The notes under the pieces were generated by a model. It made no database searches. It saw only the letters and a program-made list of their open reading frames with translations, and had not been told where the DNA came from. The position numbers and the translations under genes were made by a program. Below are positions 10,785-21,798 of a stretch of 64,000 bases of DNA, one piece after another. The stretch spans positions 46,004,001-46,068,000 of the forward strand of contig CM114272.1 of NCBI GenBank assembly GCA_050084515.1, given 5' to 3'. Numbering within the stretch: position 1 is the stretch's first letter; every line of letters starts with the position of its first letter. This stretch comes from Blasia pusilla. Lineage: Eukaryota; Marchantiophyta; Marchantiopsida; Blasiales.

Positions 10785-12632
10785 GATGCACCTTCTAAAT
10801 CCATAAAGGTATTGTTTAAGCTATCAAACTCACTTGTAGGCGGAAAATGACCATGAATAGTGGAAGGTTTGTTGACAATATTGGGGGTGTGATTCGGCAT
10901 CTTCTCTTGCCATTTGATAACAACTAACGAAGTTCCTAGCACTTTGTTTTGGACTAATACGTTTGATGCATTAAACAGAGGAAGTTCTTCAAGATTGATC
11001 GTGATGTTGGGTACGACTTCCGGAGAGAATTTGTATGATTTTCGAACAGGCATTTCCAATGTTTGTTGACATAATTGATCTCCTTGCTCATCTGTTGTTC
11101 GAAGCTCTTGGCTGCTTCCTCGATTAACTCCTTGATATCTCCAGGGTCTAACTGCTCTTCATTGAGCAACTTCTGCTCCGCCTCCAAGACAGCGATCCTA
11201 CCATTGGCTTCTGACCATTGTGCCACTAAGTCCTTGTTAGTTTCTTGTTGTTCTTGAAGTTACTTCGAAGCCTAAGCGTTATGTGTGCTACTTTCTTGAA
11301 CTCGTGGCTAATAAGATGCACTTGTTGGCAATATTGTTGAATCAACTACGAAGCTTCCTTGACTTGTGAAGCCAACTGATCAGCCCCACACTCCATGTTG
11401 ATCGCCAAGCTTTCCCATTGGCGTGCATTCCGCGATTCATACTAAGCCTGGACTAAATCGCTTTGAACTTTACGAGGCGCCATCTTAGTGTCTTTGACTT
11501 CTTGATTTCGAAGCTCAAGGTTTTTCTCTGCTACCCTACGTTGTGCTTCGTTCTCTAATGAAGCTTGTGCCCTACAATTGATGTCATCGAGCGCTTGTAA
11601 ATACTGGTGCACACCTACTATGTCGTCAAGGTGGAGTACTTGCTGTAATTGGTTCATTACAAGAACTGCCAGATTCAGAAACCACACCATGTGGTTTGCG
11701 GTCTGTGTCATGCAATGAATAGTGGGGATCTCTTCGCTAGTGTGAGGCGTCTCCTTGGAGTCTTCCTGCGGTGCTGGCTCTGTTTCGGAGAGGGTCTCGA
11801 AATATACTCTTCCTTGCTTTGGTCTTGGCAGCTCAGTTGGCCCCTCGTCTTTTCCTGAAGCCGAAGTATGTGGGTGTTGTCTTGGGGCTGCTTTGCGCGT
11901 TGGGGTGACTTCGCGACTTCTGGTGGATCCCTTTTCGCTCTTTCCTGGTAAGCGTACGGGAGTGACTTGCGACCAATCCAGTGCCTCGTCGGCCATCAAT
12001 TCCTGCTTATGAATGTACAAATGGATTAAAAAAGGAGACAGGAAGGACTTCGCCCTCGAATGAAGCGCTTCGAGCATTGTACTTACATGCCTATCCACGA
12101 ACTAAGCGAAGTAGACTCCCTGTGCTTCGGGGTCCATGTGTTGATTCCAGAGGATGTAGCACATCTTGACGAGCTTACTCGTCAAGTAATAAGAACAAAC
12201 AGGACAAAACAAAGTCATTAAGTGCTTGCAAAATTATCCAAACAAGGGCGGGGACAACGAAGTAGCTTTGTAGCAATTCCTGCCAAGGCGATCGGACGTC
12301 ACACAACCGAGTGCCAACAAATCTTCCTGCTTTACCATCGATTCGGTGTCATACTCGTACTCTTGAGCGGCCGGGAGCATATAAGTTGCTCTCCAATCAT
12401 CCGGCGTCCACTGTTGGGGCTGAGCGCAATATCGAAGACCCCTTCTCCGAAACTTGGTTGTTGCTGTCGAGGTGCGAAGCTCTCCGAGTAGTTATCCTGA
12501 CGTTAATGTCCAATTAGCTTGAAAAAAGGTCGCCATCAATCGCTCCTCGAGCACTTCAACTAATTCCGGTGACAGCTTTATCAGAGGCATAGCCGCACTT
12601 TGTAAGATGGGCGTAGAGTCATCATGAGTCAT
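10785..12632 (-). pseudogene. family A 3' ORF: coiled-coil protein of unknown role (A- copy)
   Basis: Between integrase and polypurine tract lies about 1.85 kb of coding-like sequence, now broken by frameshifts and stops (pieces 12632-12492, 12098-11442, 11226-10954, 11059-10781). The start is the ATG at 12632 (MTHDDSTPILQSAAMP), matching MPREDYTPILQSAAMP in A+. A basic, Pro/Ser-rich middle (REVTPTRKAAPRQHPHT) is followed by long stretches rich in Glu, Gln, Lys, Leu and Ala typical of coiled coils (about residues 230-480). No membrane segment, zinc site or enzyme motif was seen. The place is that of the env-like or extra ORFs of Athila/Tat elements, but no similarity to those was recognised. 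The same frame persists in the copy at 51500-54050. Confidence 0.7.
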
Positions 12633-12731
12633 GGCGGTAAATCTATCCCGGTGTGCTCCGCGCTTCGGTCTGCTTCGCAGTTTTGTGGTGACTCCATCCA
12701 TGAAACTAACCTCCTGGTTGATAAGGGGGCG

Positions 12732-12739
12732 CTTATATA
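12732..12739 (-). promoter_or_regulatory. TATA-like box upstream of the family A 3' ORF (A- copy)
   Basis: TATATAAG lies about 100 bp upstream of the ORF's ATG at 12632. A+ has the same octamer 65 bp before its ATG (33898-33905). Shared position and sequence in two diverged copies suggest a separate promoter for this ORF. Inference only. Confidence 0.45.
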
Positions 12740-12827
12740 GTCGAGGCACTATGCGGTTTGCTGGTCATGACTGTTACAATCCAGTCGCAGTAGTCAGGGT
12801 CGGCGCTTCACAGAAGCTCAAATACCT

Positions 12828-12910
12828 CAGCGCTTCGTGCTTCGCATAAGTTCCAATACTTTGCGCTTTGCATAAGTTCTAATACTTTGCGCTTCGCGTA
12901 AGTACAAAGC
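12828..12910. repeat. short tandem repeat, about 30-bp unit, after integrase
   Basis: Roughly three units of a sequence built around CTTTGCGCTTCGCATAAGTT are repeated with a few changes. It belongs to the CTTCG/CGAAG-rich spacer between integrase and the 3' ORF of family A; the matching A+ spacer (33715-33840) has related but differently arranged motifs. Confidence 0.6.
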
Positions 12911-12959
12911 AGTCTCCCAACTCCCCTTCCTCCCGCTTTTAGTCCCGGTAGGGTTGCGG

Positions 12960-13877
12960 CTCATGATACCTTCGAACATGCATGCCATTGATACGAATTG
13001 GGAGTACTTCTCCCTGTAAGGTCCCCAACTACAGTGATCCATTTTCATATATGGCTAACACCTCGTAGGGTCCCATACATTTCAATTTTAACTTCCCGGG
13101 GAGATTTATCCGACGTTATCATACAACAACACGAGGTCCCCGGTGCTTATAGATTGCAGCCGTAGATGTTGGTCGTACCGTTGTTTTCATTCGTCTTGTA
13201 CACGTTTGGTCTGGCGTAGAGCCAAGATGCATGCTTCCTCCAATGCTACTAAGGCCTCATTCCTTCCCTGGAGAACTTTGGCGACGTCCTTTGTTCTATT
13301 TCCCTCCAATACGCGGTAAGTGGGCAGAGCCCATTCAGTAGGTGTCAAGGGTTGAACTCCATAAGTCAAGTAGAACGGGGTATACTTCGTAGTAACCTTC
13401 TCAACTTTCCAATAGGCCCATAAGGTGGCTACAATTTTCATGTCCCAATCATAGGAATATGTAACCGTCAATTGATTCAATATCCGGCAGATCAGTCCGT
13501 TAGATTTTTCAGTTAACCCGTTGGCTTTAGGATTGTAGGGCGTGGTCTTCCAATGCTTAATTAGGAAGTGGGACGTTAGAGACTCAATAGTCTGGTTCAA
13601 GAAATGGGTGCCACAATCACCGACTAATTCCAACGGGCAGCCATACCAGGTGATAATCATTTCGTACAAAAATTTGGCTACCGCCTCACTGTCATCTTTG
13701 CGCGTGGCCACTGCCTCCACCATCTTGGTGCAATACTCGATAGCTATCAAAATATATTTTTGCCTCATTTGGCGGGTGGCGGGTGAAATAGGTCCCACAA
13801 AGTCAATCCCCCATTTTTCAAAAGGAGCTAGAGGCATGATTGGTATCAAAGGCCACCTCGATATAGCCGTTGGTAAA
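12960..13877 (-). pseudogene. gypsy A- integrase (core and C-terminal region)
   Basis: The frame from 13877 downward shows APFEKWGIDFVGPISPATR (first Asp of the catalytic triad), then ELVGDCGTHFLNQTIE and the NPKANGLTEKSN region with the Glu. The second-Asp block VGDCGTHF has Cys where other copies have Gln (A+ reads VSDQGTHF), so the core is mutated. The C-terminal part (GPYREKYSQFVSMACMFEG) lies at about 13048-12960 in another frame. The upstream zinc-binding HHCC domain is on the far side of the 11-kb Mutator-like insertion, at 24994-25150. The open frame 13951-13878 is transposon sequence, not integrase. Confidence 0.85.
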
Positions 13878-13886
13878 CCCGCTCTC
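13878..13886. repeat. left 9-bp target site duplication of the Mutator-like element
   Basis: CCCGCTCTC occurs here and again at 24994-25002. Removing one copy and everything between rejoins the integrase sequence so that it lines up with the uninterrupted A+ copy near 32735-32755. Nine bases is the usual size for Mutator-like elements. Confidence 0.85.
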
Positions 13887-14563
13887 GGGGGCTGGTATTC
13901 TGGGAGGAGAGAGGAAGAGAGGAGAGTCTCTCTTAAAAAAAAAAGGGCCAAATCTGCCTCCTCTCTTCAAAATTTTTTGAGATATTTAAATTTTTTGTTT
14001 GATTTCAAATTCATGAAATCTTTAGAAGGGAGTAGGTAGTGGTCCACATTCAGGCTTAAAGAAACCTCCTTTTTCCAGGGGGCGAAAAACAAGTAGACAT
14101 CATAAGACCACTACAAACATTTTTCCATCACTCTCCATGTGAGCCTAATTTTCTTCACATTGCCTGTCTCAGTCTACAGTAAGCTGTGCCCAAGGGTATT
14201 TTTGTTGGAGGATCATTGGCAAATAATCTGACTAGAAGTAGCAATCTCATCTCAATGAAAGGTTCAAATAAAGACCAACTTTGTGAAATATGAACACACG
14301 GGACGATAATTGAACCAAAAGATTGTTAGTTGTCTGGAGTAAAGAGTAACTGATGTCCCTTCATTCAAATCCTAAATCTGAGAAACCGAGAAGCTGCATC
14401 CCTCCCAACCCGTCAAAATTTTACAGTTGCAACTCTTGCAACCCATCGGAATCAGATGGCTTGCACCCCTTGCAAGCAAACTCACCATAACAAAGGAAAT
14501 ATTTTGAGAAGTGATTCCATTCCATCCTGCATCCACGAAATTCCAACAGGTTGGGAATCCGAA

Positions 14564-15622
14564 ATGGCAATCCGACAGGTAGTAGGAATCCAGCACGTCT
14601 TAGAGAAGAAAAGAAGCCTACAACTCGTTTGACAATACTAGGGGAACGAGCCAAAAGTGAAGAAGCCCGCCACAATGCCTTTGAAGTTGGTCTCAGAGGG
14701 AAAGAGTCCGATCACTCAAGTAGCCAACCTGTCGGAATCCGACAACTTGCCTGGAAATGGTTAAAAAGTTGCAGTGGTCAAAAAGTGAAAAGTTGCAATC
14801 CGTTAGAATCATACGGGTTGCAAAATAAACATTCTGAGTAGCTAGACGAACACAATCGACAAGTCCAAAAAAAATATTCAGCAAACTTTTACAAACATCA
14901 TTATCGTTTGAAAAAATCTTGTCCTTTATTACATCCGAAGGAAGCTCGAAAATGTACTTCAGCCTCGTCATCTACAAATTTACTCATAACTCTTCTAGGT
15001 TCCTGTACAAAAGGAATGTCTTGAGATACAAGTGGCTCCTCTGGCCGATTGTAGACGGGGATAGAAAATATTGGCGAATTTGAGAGCCTTGGCACCCCCT
15101 AGGTACACCATAAAGGTCCCATGTAACCTGATTTGAGTCCCACCGCCTTCCTTAGCAGTATATCTTGTACGCTCTGCAAGGTGACACCCATCCAGTATCA
15201 ATATGTGCTCTGTCCTTGGAAACACCATCATGGCAATCCGACAAGTAGTAGGAATCCAACACGTCTTAGAGAAGAGAAGAAGCCTACAACTTGTTTGATG
15301 ATACTAGGGGAAGGAGCCAAAGTGAAGAAGCCCACCAGAATGCCTCTAAAGTTGGACTAACAGGGAAAGAGTCCGATCACTCACGCAGCCAACCTGTTAG
15401 AATCAGACAAGTTGCCTGGAAGTGGTTTAAAAGGTGCAGTGGTCAAAAAGTGAGAAGTTGCAACCCGTGGGAACCCAACGGGTTGCAAAATAAACTGTAG
15501 GAGTACATAGATGATCACAATCGACAAGACCAAAAAAGATATTCACCAAACTTTTACAAACACCATCATCGTTCGAAAAAATCTTGTCCTTTATTACATC
15601 TGAAGGAAACTCGGAACTGTAT
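14564..15622. repeat. direct duplication of about 395 bp, offset 666 bp
   Basis: 14564-14959 and 15230-15622 are two copies of the same sequence, alike at most positions and differing by scattered substitutions and small indels. Each copy contains palindromes. The spacer between them (14960-15229) carries minus-strand coding-like sequence, so the duplication may have copied the 3' end of that gene. Confidence 0.8.
14901..15231 (-). pseudogene. 3' coding remnant of the minus-strand gene in the Mutator-like element
   Basis: Two overlapping minus-strand frames give protein-like sequence: TEHILILDGCHLAERTRYTA (from 15231) and FVQEPRRVMSKFVDDEAEVH (from 15095). They lie downstream of the methyltransferase-like segment and could be its C-terminal exons, but the links between exons could not be worked out. 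Part of the second frame falls within the 0.4-kb direct duplication. No function is assigned. Confidence 0.35.
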
Positions 15623-16650
15623 ATTTGATCTATTCTATGAATTCTTCTGCCTCGTCATCAAATAAATCCCTACTCCAAAACGCTGCAATCAAGCTGGGTC
15701 ATTGAGTTCTTTGAACTCACTCATCATCTTCCGAGAGCTCTTCTAGAATTACTGTCGACCTTGCCCTCCCAATTTTCGGAATCGTGGGAAGTGACGATGG
15801 TGTCACTACCAATGGTGGGTCTGGAACCGGAGATCTCGGCTTCGAAGGAGAGTTGTGCGCCCCAACTAGCTTGTCGTTATCTGCCTTTGCCTCTTTGCAA
15901 AGGTCAAACAGTTCATGCCTTCCCTCAATGCAGAGAATGTTCCTGCCACTATGCTAGGCGCCTCTGATACTCGCCCTTGAAAGGCGCACTAAGTCGAACA
16001 CCAAGTCACATGGCCTTGAGCAGAGCTCGATGAGCATTTGCATCAGGGTTGGCGACTTTTCCCTTCCTCTAAGTAAGGGGGTACCGTCTTGCATGTAAAT
16101 TCCTTGGGGGGGGAATTGTATAAACTATCTAAGTTGTACCCATCGAAGCATGGATCCATTGGATCCAGGATCTTAAACACTTGGAAGTTGTGCTCGGGCC
16201 AAACAAAGCAGTAAGCATAGGAGTGGTCCATCTGCAAAGAAGCAGGTTGGAAACAATGTCAGCAACAAGAAAGAGCTACTTGACCACTGGTCTACTCTCA
16301 GTATGGTGACACAATGTGCAACACGTCCCCAAAGAACTTTGCTTAACCCCAAAGAACTTCGTTATAGTCCTAACATTAGAGTAACCTGTCGGAGTCCGCG
16401 GGTTGTTTTACAAGTGTTAGTGATTTTTTTGCCATGAGCAACCCGTCGAAAGCCGACAGATTGCTGGCTTAGAGCAGCCCATGGTTGGCTAGGAGCAACC
16501 CGTCGCTTTCAGACGGGTTGCATCATTCCGAAAACACAAGGAAAAGCATAAGCACTTGCAACCCGTCCAGTTCTAGCGGGTTGCATTCACCCAATGGAGA
16601 CTTGTGGTAAATTTGCAACCCATCGCTTTCAGACGGATTGCAACACCGTA
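15623..16650. other. non-coding stretch with palindromes in the Mutator-like element
   Basis: No convincing gene was found. Five or six palindromes cluster at 16382-16640. Short open frames here translate the palindromes and are not believed. Confidence 0.5.
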
Positions 16651-16654
16651 GTCA

Positions 16655-17065
16655 CTAGCTTAGACAATCCGACCGGTTGCATGCAGAGATGCAACCAATC
16701 GGAGCAGAAAAAATTGTATATGGACTTAGAGCCCTTACCCGCATTTGACTCGTCGCCGATCGGAGTGGGAACTCGTTCTTGATGATCCACAATTGCGCCG
16801 TCCTCCACTTCAGCGACCTCTTCACGCACTGCAGGTTGAAGAGCTTTTCCTCGCTCCCTCCAGTCAAGACCAAGAAACAACCCTTATCACTGAGATAAGC
16901 GTATGCAAAGGAAAACATGAGCGCGATCTGGTCATAAATAAGAGGGACATTCCAGTCTGGGACATTGTCAGACGGATTGTCATCCCACAAGCGCAACCAA
17001 GAGGGAAAATCAGCGACGAGGAGATCCACCACCACCTCCTCGACCTCCCCCTGGACCGTGCCCAT
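16655..17065 (-). pseudogene. methyltransferase-like segment (possible N6-adenine/N4-cytosine type)
   Basis: The frame from 17065 contains VVDLLVADFPSW (residues 12-23), about 30 residues rich in Asp, Pro and Trp, then YAYLSDKGCFLVLTGG (about residues 57-72). A hydrophobic strand ending in (D/A)-D-x-P-(W/Y/S), followed by a strand with L-x-x-G-G/C, is the layout of motif IV and the next strand in class I amino-methyltransferases acting on adenine or cytosine; the catalytic motif would be DPPW or DPPY, here DFPS. The cofactor-binding motif I was not found. The segment overlaps the end of the upstream coding block in another frame, so a frameshift or intron separates them. A chance resemblance is possible. 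Confidence 0.35.
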
Positions 17066-17800
17066 TTCGTTGAAGCTTCCGTCCCAGCATTGTCAATTTG
17101 TCGATGGCGGGTATCAACTCTTGGGAACTGAAACTTTGCGGCTCATCCAAAAGATTCATGCTGTGAATGATGACGCTTGTCCGGGTCGTTGTTTCTCTAT
17201 GTCTGCCCAAGGATGATGGAGTGTATTCCACATCGTGGTCTGCTCCCTGGGACAAACCTGGCGCCTCTCGCTTCCGCTTTTCCCGAGTCTGCGGTCGGCT
17301 TGTTGGGATCTCTATTACCTCGAGCTCTGTTGGAGTTTTCTTAGCGGAGGACCTGGTCTGGCCCTCTCTCCCCGCTCGCCCGGACAATTCCAAGTCTCGC
17401 CTTGAATTCTCATCCTCTTTTTTGGAAGAACCGGCCTCGTAATGCTTCGATCCCATCGCCTTTGCTTTCAGACCCGCTGTAGATTTGTCCTTGGTGGTGA
17501 CGACCTTGGACACCAACTCCGCTGTCTCGAGGGCTTGCTCCTCCGTATCTCCTTCGAAAAAGTCTTCAGGCTGCACGAAATTTGGGATGTCTTCCCTACC
17601 TGCGGCCACTGCATTCTCCACCTCCTAGTCGCACATGCTTTGAGCCATCTCCATGGCGTACATGGAAAATGCCTCTCCTTCAGGCGGAGAAGCCCACCAT
17701 TTGCAGGTTGCCGGTATTTTTTGCCAGGTACCTGCATTCTTACAATGGATGAGGTACCTGAACACCATCCATTGGGCAGCTCTTTGTCGAGATGAATCAG
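17066..17800 (-). pseudogene. exon-like block, basic and low-complexity, of the minus-strand gene
   Basis: The frame from about 17700 to 17010 reads as one long piece: an acidic section (QPEDFFEGDTEEQALETAEL), a Lys/Arg/Ser-rich section with several potential nuclear-localisation clusters (TREKRKREAP), and a section ending SSQELIPAIDKLTMLGRKLQ. One stop lies upstream of the MENAVAAGRED start at 17621. The Gly-rich tail (GGGRGGGGG) is probably a frameshift artefact, because the other frame runs into the methyltransferase-like segment. No known domain was recognised. Confidence 0.5.
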
Positions 17801-18175
17801 CCGCCTACTCCTGAAGATCTCGCTTCTTCTTTGAGAAATCCCTTTTCTTTGCCTCTATTTCTTCATCTAGGTCTGCTTGAGGGAGGATGTGATCCTTGAA
17901 CATCGTCCTGAAGGCTAGGTTTTTCATGGGCTTGTCCCGGATGTCATCAAGCCAAAGTTCAAAATCTTCAACACTCTCCAGGTTTGCTTCCTCGAGAACA
18001 GGCTCTATTTTTTTCAGCTCCGCTTAGAGACCCACGAGCATGGACTTCCTGAGAAGCCACAACGCATCCCAGAATAACCATTCACGGAGCCAGTGGGAGA
18101 TCACTGGATGAGAGACACCCGGAGGATGGTGTGCCGCCCTCTTTTGGGCCTCTGTGCCCTCGAGACTGATTTTTA

Positions 18176-18660
18176 TCAGTCGGATTCTCCTAAATTCCAA
18201 AATTCCAGACAACACAAATTATGGACGCGGTCGAGAGACACTTTCTTCCCAATCTGACCTTGCGGATCTTCATCCCTCTTCCGCAAGCCCTTGATTATCG
18301 CCTTAAGCTCCTTGTAGAAATCGGGGCCAAGTTTGGGGTTGAGAATGGTGATGTAGCGCTGCATCTTGCTTGCAGTGTAGTTTTTAGCTGCAGATATTGC
18401 AGCTTGGATGAACTTAGCACACTCAGACGCAGACACGTTCTCCCTCCGCTCCAGCTCCAATGAAGGGCTCTTCTTGGCGGCCTGTATCTTTGACCAGCAA
18501 AGGATTGTCACAGCTGCATCTTGGGAAATAAATATATTCGCCTAAGTTTTTTTTTATTTCAACCCCCTTCGGCAGCATCTCATTTACAAGAGCGTCGCCC
18601 AAGAACCCCTTGTACTCTACCAAGTGTGTCGTAAGCACTTTCTTCACCCGGTCGCAATCC
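18176..18660 (-). pseudogene. exon-like blocks of the minus-strand gene (unknown domain)
   Basis: A first piece opens after a CTAG acceptor-like site near 18661 and reads DRVKKVLTTHLVEYKGFLGD; after a short break the frame continues with AAVTILCWSKIQAAKKSPSL, a helix-rich, Lys-rich stretch, to a stop near 18176. The region downstream (18175-17800) contains more weak coding signal (LREWLFWDALWLLRKSMLVG). Not recognised. It lies between palindrome-rich spacers, consistent with an exon. Confidence 0.45.
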
Positions 18661-19029
18661 TAGATCTAGTGGAGGGTGACGTTCCCCTCGGATACAATCC
18701 TGCACATCCAAACACACTATTAGGACTTTTTGCAAGCTACATGGGTTCCTGCAACCCGTCAGACTTCGACAAGTCGCTACACCTCATGGTCAAAAGGGTA
18801 GCTAAGAGCTAAACATTGCAACCCATCGGAGTCCGACGGATTGCATTCAGATTTGATTTGTGATTTCCTAACTCCGACGGGTTGTCAAATGATTTGTATT
18901 CAGAGAGTGGTTTCTGCGGAAAAAGTGAACATATCAATCCTTCGGAGTACAACAGGTTGCGCAATTTCAAGTAAAGTAGCAATTTGACGCCCAAAAATCA
19001 AGCTCCCCTACTCCGATCACCTACCCGTG

Positions 19030-19330
19030 GCGGCGAATGCAACCTTTCGGAGTCCGACGAGTTGCTTTCGGCCAAAAACATTTGAAAAACAGTGGCCAGT
19101 CAAGCAACTCTTCGGACTCCGACGAGTTGCTTTCGGCCAAAAACATTTGAAAAACAGTGGCCAGTCAAGCAACTCTTCGGACTCCGACGAGTTGCTTTCG
19201 GCCAAAAACATCTGAAAAACAGTGGCCAGTCAAGCAACTCATCAGACTCCGACGAGTTGCTTTCGGCCAAAAACATCCTAAAAATAGCGGCCAATCAAGC
19301 AACTCGTCAGACTCCGACGAGTTGCTTTAA
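19030..19330. repeat. 65-bp minisatellite, about 4.3 copies, each with one palindrome
   Basis: The GACGAGTTGC block recurs at 19056, 19121, 19186, 19251 and 19316, exactly 65 bp apart. Each unit has one palindrome plus a linker containing TTTCGGCCAAAAACAT and CAGTGGCCAGTCAAGC. The first two spacings are nearly identical and later units diverge, so the array grew by recent tandem duplication. It lies in the apparent intron between 18660 and 19420. Confidence 0.9.
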
Positions 19331-19419
19331 GGCATCCGATGTTTTGTTATCACTAGTTAAACAACTCGTCGGAGTCCGACGGTTTGCAGCAAGCAAAAAA
19401 AAAGGAAGAGGAAACTTAC

Positions 19420-19889
19420 ATGTTCATGGCATGTATGGCCATTTCCACCGTCACCATGTGATGAGGGTATGGATTTAGTACGACTGCCTTCACGCAAAAA
19501 TGAGTCTCCAATGAATTTTGGCACTCCTCTGCAAAGTGGGTCCACGCCATGAACATGTGGTTTCCATCCGAGATGAAGAAATAGAGGTTCCGCATCCAGC
19601 TGAATTCTGTCCCCTCAATCGCTCTTCTGAATTCTTGATCTCTCATCCTCCAGAATGTGTTGAGCGCTTCGAAGTCCTCTCGCATCACCAGCGCTTGGGT
19701 TCCATGTTGATCGTAATGGGGAACATAGAACGGAGGGAAGTTGTCGATGTAGGATGCTGTCGTTGTCGCTGTCGACTGTTTCAGCTTTGCAATATCCTTG
19801 TCAGACTGAATTTCGCGGACGTACTCCATTGTCCGCAATTGGCAAAGTGGAATTCTTGGGGCGTTCTGGCCCTCCATCAGTGCGATTTG
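19420..19889 (-). pseudogene. exon 2 of the minus-strand gene in the Mutator-like element
   Basis: The exon is bounded by an AAG acceptor-like site before 19889 and a GTAAGT donor after 19420. It is open throughout (about 156 residues). It contains YIDNFPPFYVPHYDQHGTQA and FWRMRDQEFRRAIEGTEFSW and ends MVTVEMAIHAMNM. It joins exon 1 in phase 0. No known domain was identified; the mix of aromatic and charged residues suggests a folded globular domain. Confidence 0.55.
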
Positions 19890-19996
19890 CTTCACAACTT
19901 GTCACAACGGGGACAAAGTCAATAAACTACACTCAATTGCCAATGAATTGCAACATGGGCCTTCACATAACTCAAAGATCCAAGATCATTTCTTAC

Positions 19997-20635
19997 CCGC
20001 TCAAAGATTGGGTCGGTGTCTTGGCCTGCCAACTGCTCTGGGACAGCACGTGGCAAGTCCACTCGAAACTTGTCAATCCGATAGAGGTCAATTTCTTGCG
20101 CCAGGATTAGAGACGAGGAAGACTGCTCTCTTGCTTCTTCAGAGATGTCCACCATCTCCACGTTGGCGGTCCTCATGACCTCATTGTCCGTCACTTGAAC
20201 TTTGGCCATTTCCTCAGCCGATTTTATATTGATTGTATCCCCAGACTTCATCAGGGATATTTCCTGCATCTCAACACTTTGGGTTGGACGGGTCGGGCTT
20301 TCTTCAATAGCAATTGCTTTTTCCCTTCGAGCTTTTGCCAATTCTGCTCTCCTCACCTACGCGTCTAGACGCTTCTTTCCACGCTTTTCCTCGATGATCC
20401 TTTTCTTCAAGGCATGTGACGCCTCAGCCTTTGCGTTCTGTTTTTCGAGCGCCTCCAAAACACGTTTTGCAAGAAGCTCCTGCCTGTGCATATCCGCTTC
20501 CCTTTCCCGCTCCTTGATCTCTTGCTGCCTTATCTCATTGGCCGAACAAGGCACTGGAGATGGTGACGCAGGAGTCCTCATGGACTTGGAAGTGAAGCTC
20601 CCAACCTTGCTTGCTTGAGATTTTTTCCTCGTCAT
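19997..20635 (-). pseudogene. exon 1 of the minus-strand gene: coiled-coil N-terminus
   Basis: The ATG at 20635 is the first that opens the long frame (MTRKKSQASKVGSF). Residues 35-110 are rich in Glu, Lys, Arg, Gln and Ala (QQEIKEREREADMHRQELLA), a probable coiled coil with nuclear-localisation-like basic clusters. One in-frame TAG at 20357-20359 interrupts an otherwise continuous frame. The exon ends at a GTAAGA donor after 19997, in phase with exon 2. The TATA box at 20811-20818 gives a 5' leader of about 150 bp. The stop argues for decay, unless read through or removed. Confidence 0.55.
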
Positions 20636-20810
20636 TGTCCCGAAAATGCCTCCTCCTCGACAATGAAGTTACTTTCTATGCACGATGAGTCGCTTGAATC
20701 ATCTTGCGATGAGTCGCCGTGCAAAGCGCCCCATGGTATCTGTTCAGCTGCTACGCGGAAGAGCAATGGAGATCACGAAACAAAAAAACGGAAATGAGCA
20801 AACCCTCGCC

Positions 20811-20818
20811 TATTTATA
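20811..20818 (-). promoter_or_regulatory. TATA box of the minus-strand gene in the Mutator-like element
   Basis: TATAAATA on the minus strand, about 175 bp upstream of the ATG at 20635. It faces away from the plus-strand TATA box about 1 kb to the right. Confidence 0.6.
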
Positions 20819-20904
20819 CTTTTCAAGCCGTTGGGCTGATCGTTGGGTCGCACCGTCGTTCCGACGGCAACGTGTCGGCCATTATGGAAGCCTAGACGTG
20901 AAAA

Positions 20905-21720
20905 GCACCAACCCGACAGCTCCGACGGGTTGCACGCTTGCCGCGGGTTGCGGGCATCCGTCCTATTTTGATTAAAAAGCTGAGCTATCCTGGCAACCCG
21001 TCGGAGACCGACAGGTTGGGCGCCTCCACCATCTCCGAGCAAGAACGCGAGGTTCCCGCGCAATCCATCGAAGACGGGGTACCCGCGCAACTTGTCGTAG
21101 GCCGTCGGGTTGCACGCTTCCTTCATGTAATCGTTACAACGCGAGGCACTTGCGCAACCCGTCGAAGGACGATGGATTGCATGCTTCCCTCATCTTGGGA
21201 TAACAAGGCGGGGTACCCCCGCAACTCGTCGGAGGCCGACGAGTTGTACGCTTCCCTCGTGTAAGCGTTACAAGGCGAGGCACTTGCGTAACTCATCGAA
21301 GGCCGACGGGTTGCACGCTTCCCTCATCTTGGGGTAATAGGCGAGGTACCTAGGAATCCCGTCGGTTACCGATAGGTTGCACGCTTTTCTATCCCTTGGG
21401 TAACAATGCGACAACGCATAGTTCCGAGGCAACCCCTTGCAATCCGACGGGTCACAAGGTCTACCATGAGTTGGACAATCCCGTAACAGTCCCCAACGAT
21501 TGGTTGCCTTAGCAAATGCAAGCGATGTCTCGTGTTTGATGCTAGAAAAATTGACTCAAAAGACCATTGGTCGGCAAGAAGGGGGTACCAACCCAACGGG
21601 TTCCAACTTGCATTGGGACACGAAAACAAAAAACAGAACAGGGTGCTTCGCAACCCACGTCTCTGATTCCCAAATTCTGCAACCCATCGGACTTCGACAG
21701 GTTGCAATAGAATTGATTCC
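20905..21720. promoter_or_regulatory. palindrome-rich spacer between two divergent promoters
   Basis: Between the minus TATA box (20811) and the plus TATA box (21799) lie at least nine palindromes. Those from 20911 to 21353 come at fairly regular steps of roughly 65-80 bp, and most are followed by a GCACGCTTCC-type tail. The layout resembles an array of binding sites in a bidirectional promoter. No coding signal was seen. Confidence 0.5.
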
Positions 21721-21798
21721 ATTATGTCAGACAATCTCACCTACCAAACTTCATCTTCTCAGTCAAATTCGCTTAGGAGAATCTGAGTCCCTATTCAC

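Noticed and set aside
13878-13951. N-terminal extension of the A- integrase frame
   Set aside because: Bases above 13886 belong to the Mutator-like element terminus.
19027-19478. Repeat protein encoded by the 65-bp minisatellite
   Set aside because: 65 is not a multiple of three, several frames are open by chance, and the array lies in an apparent intron.
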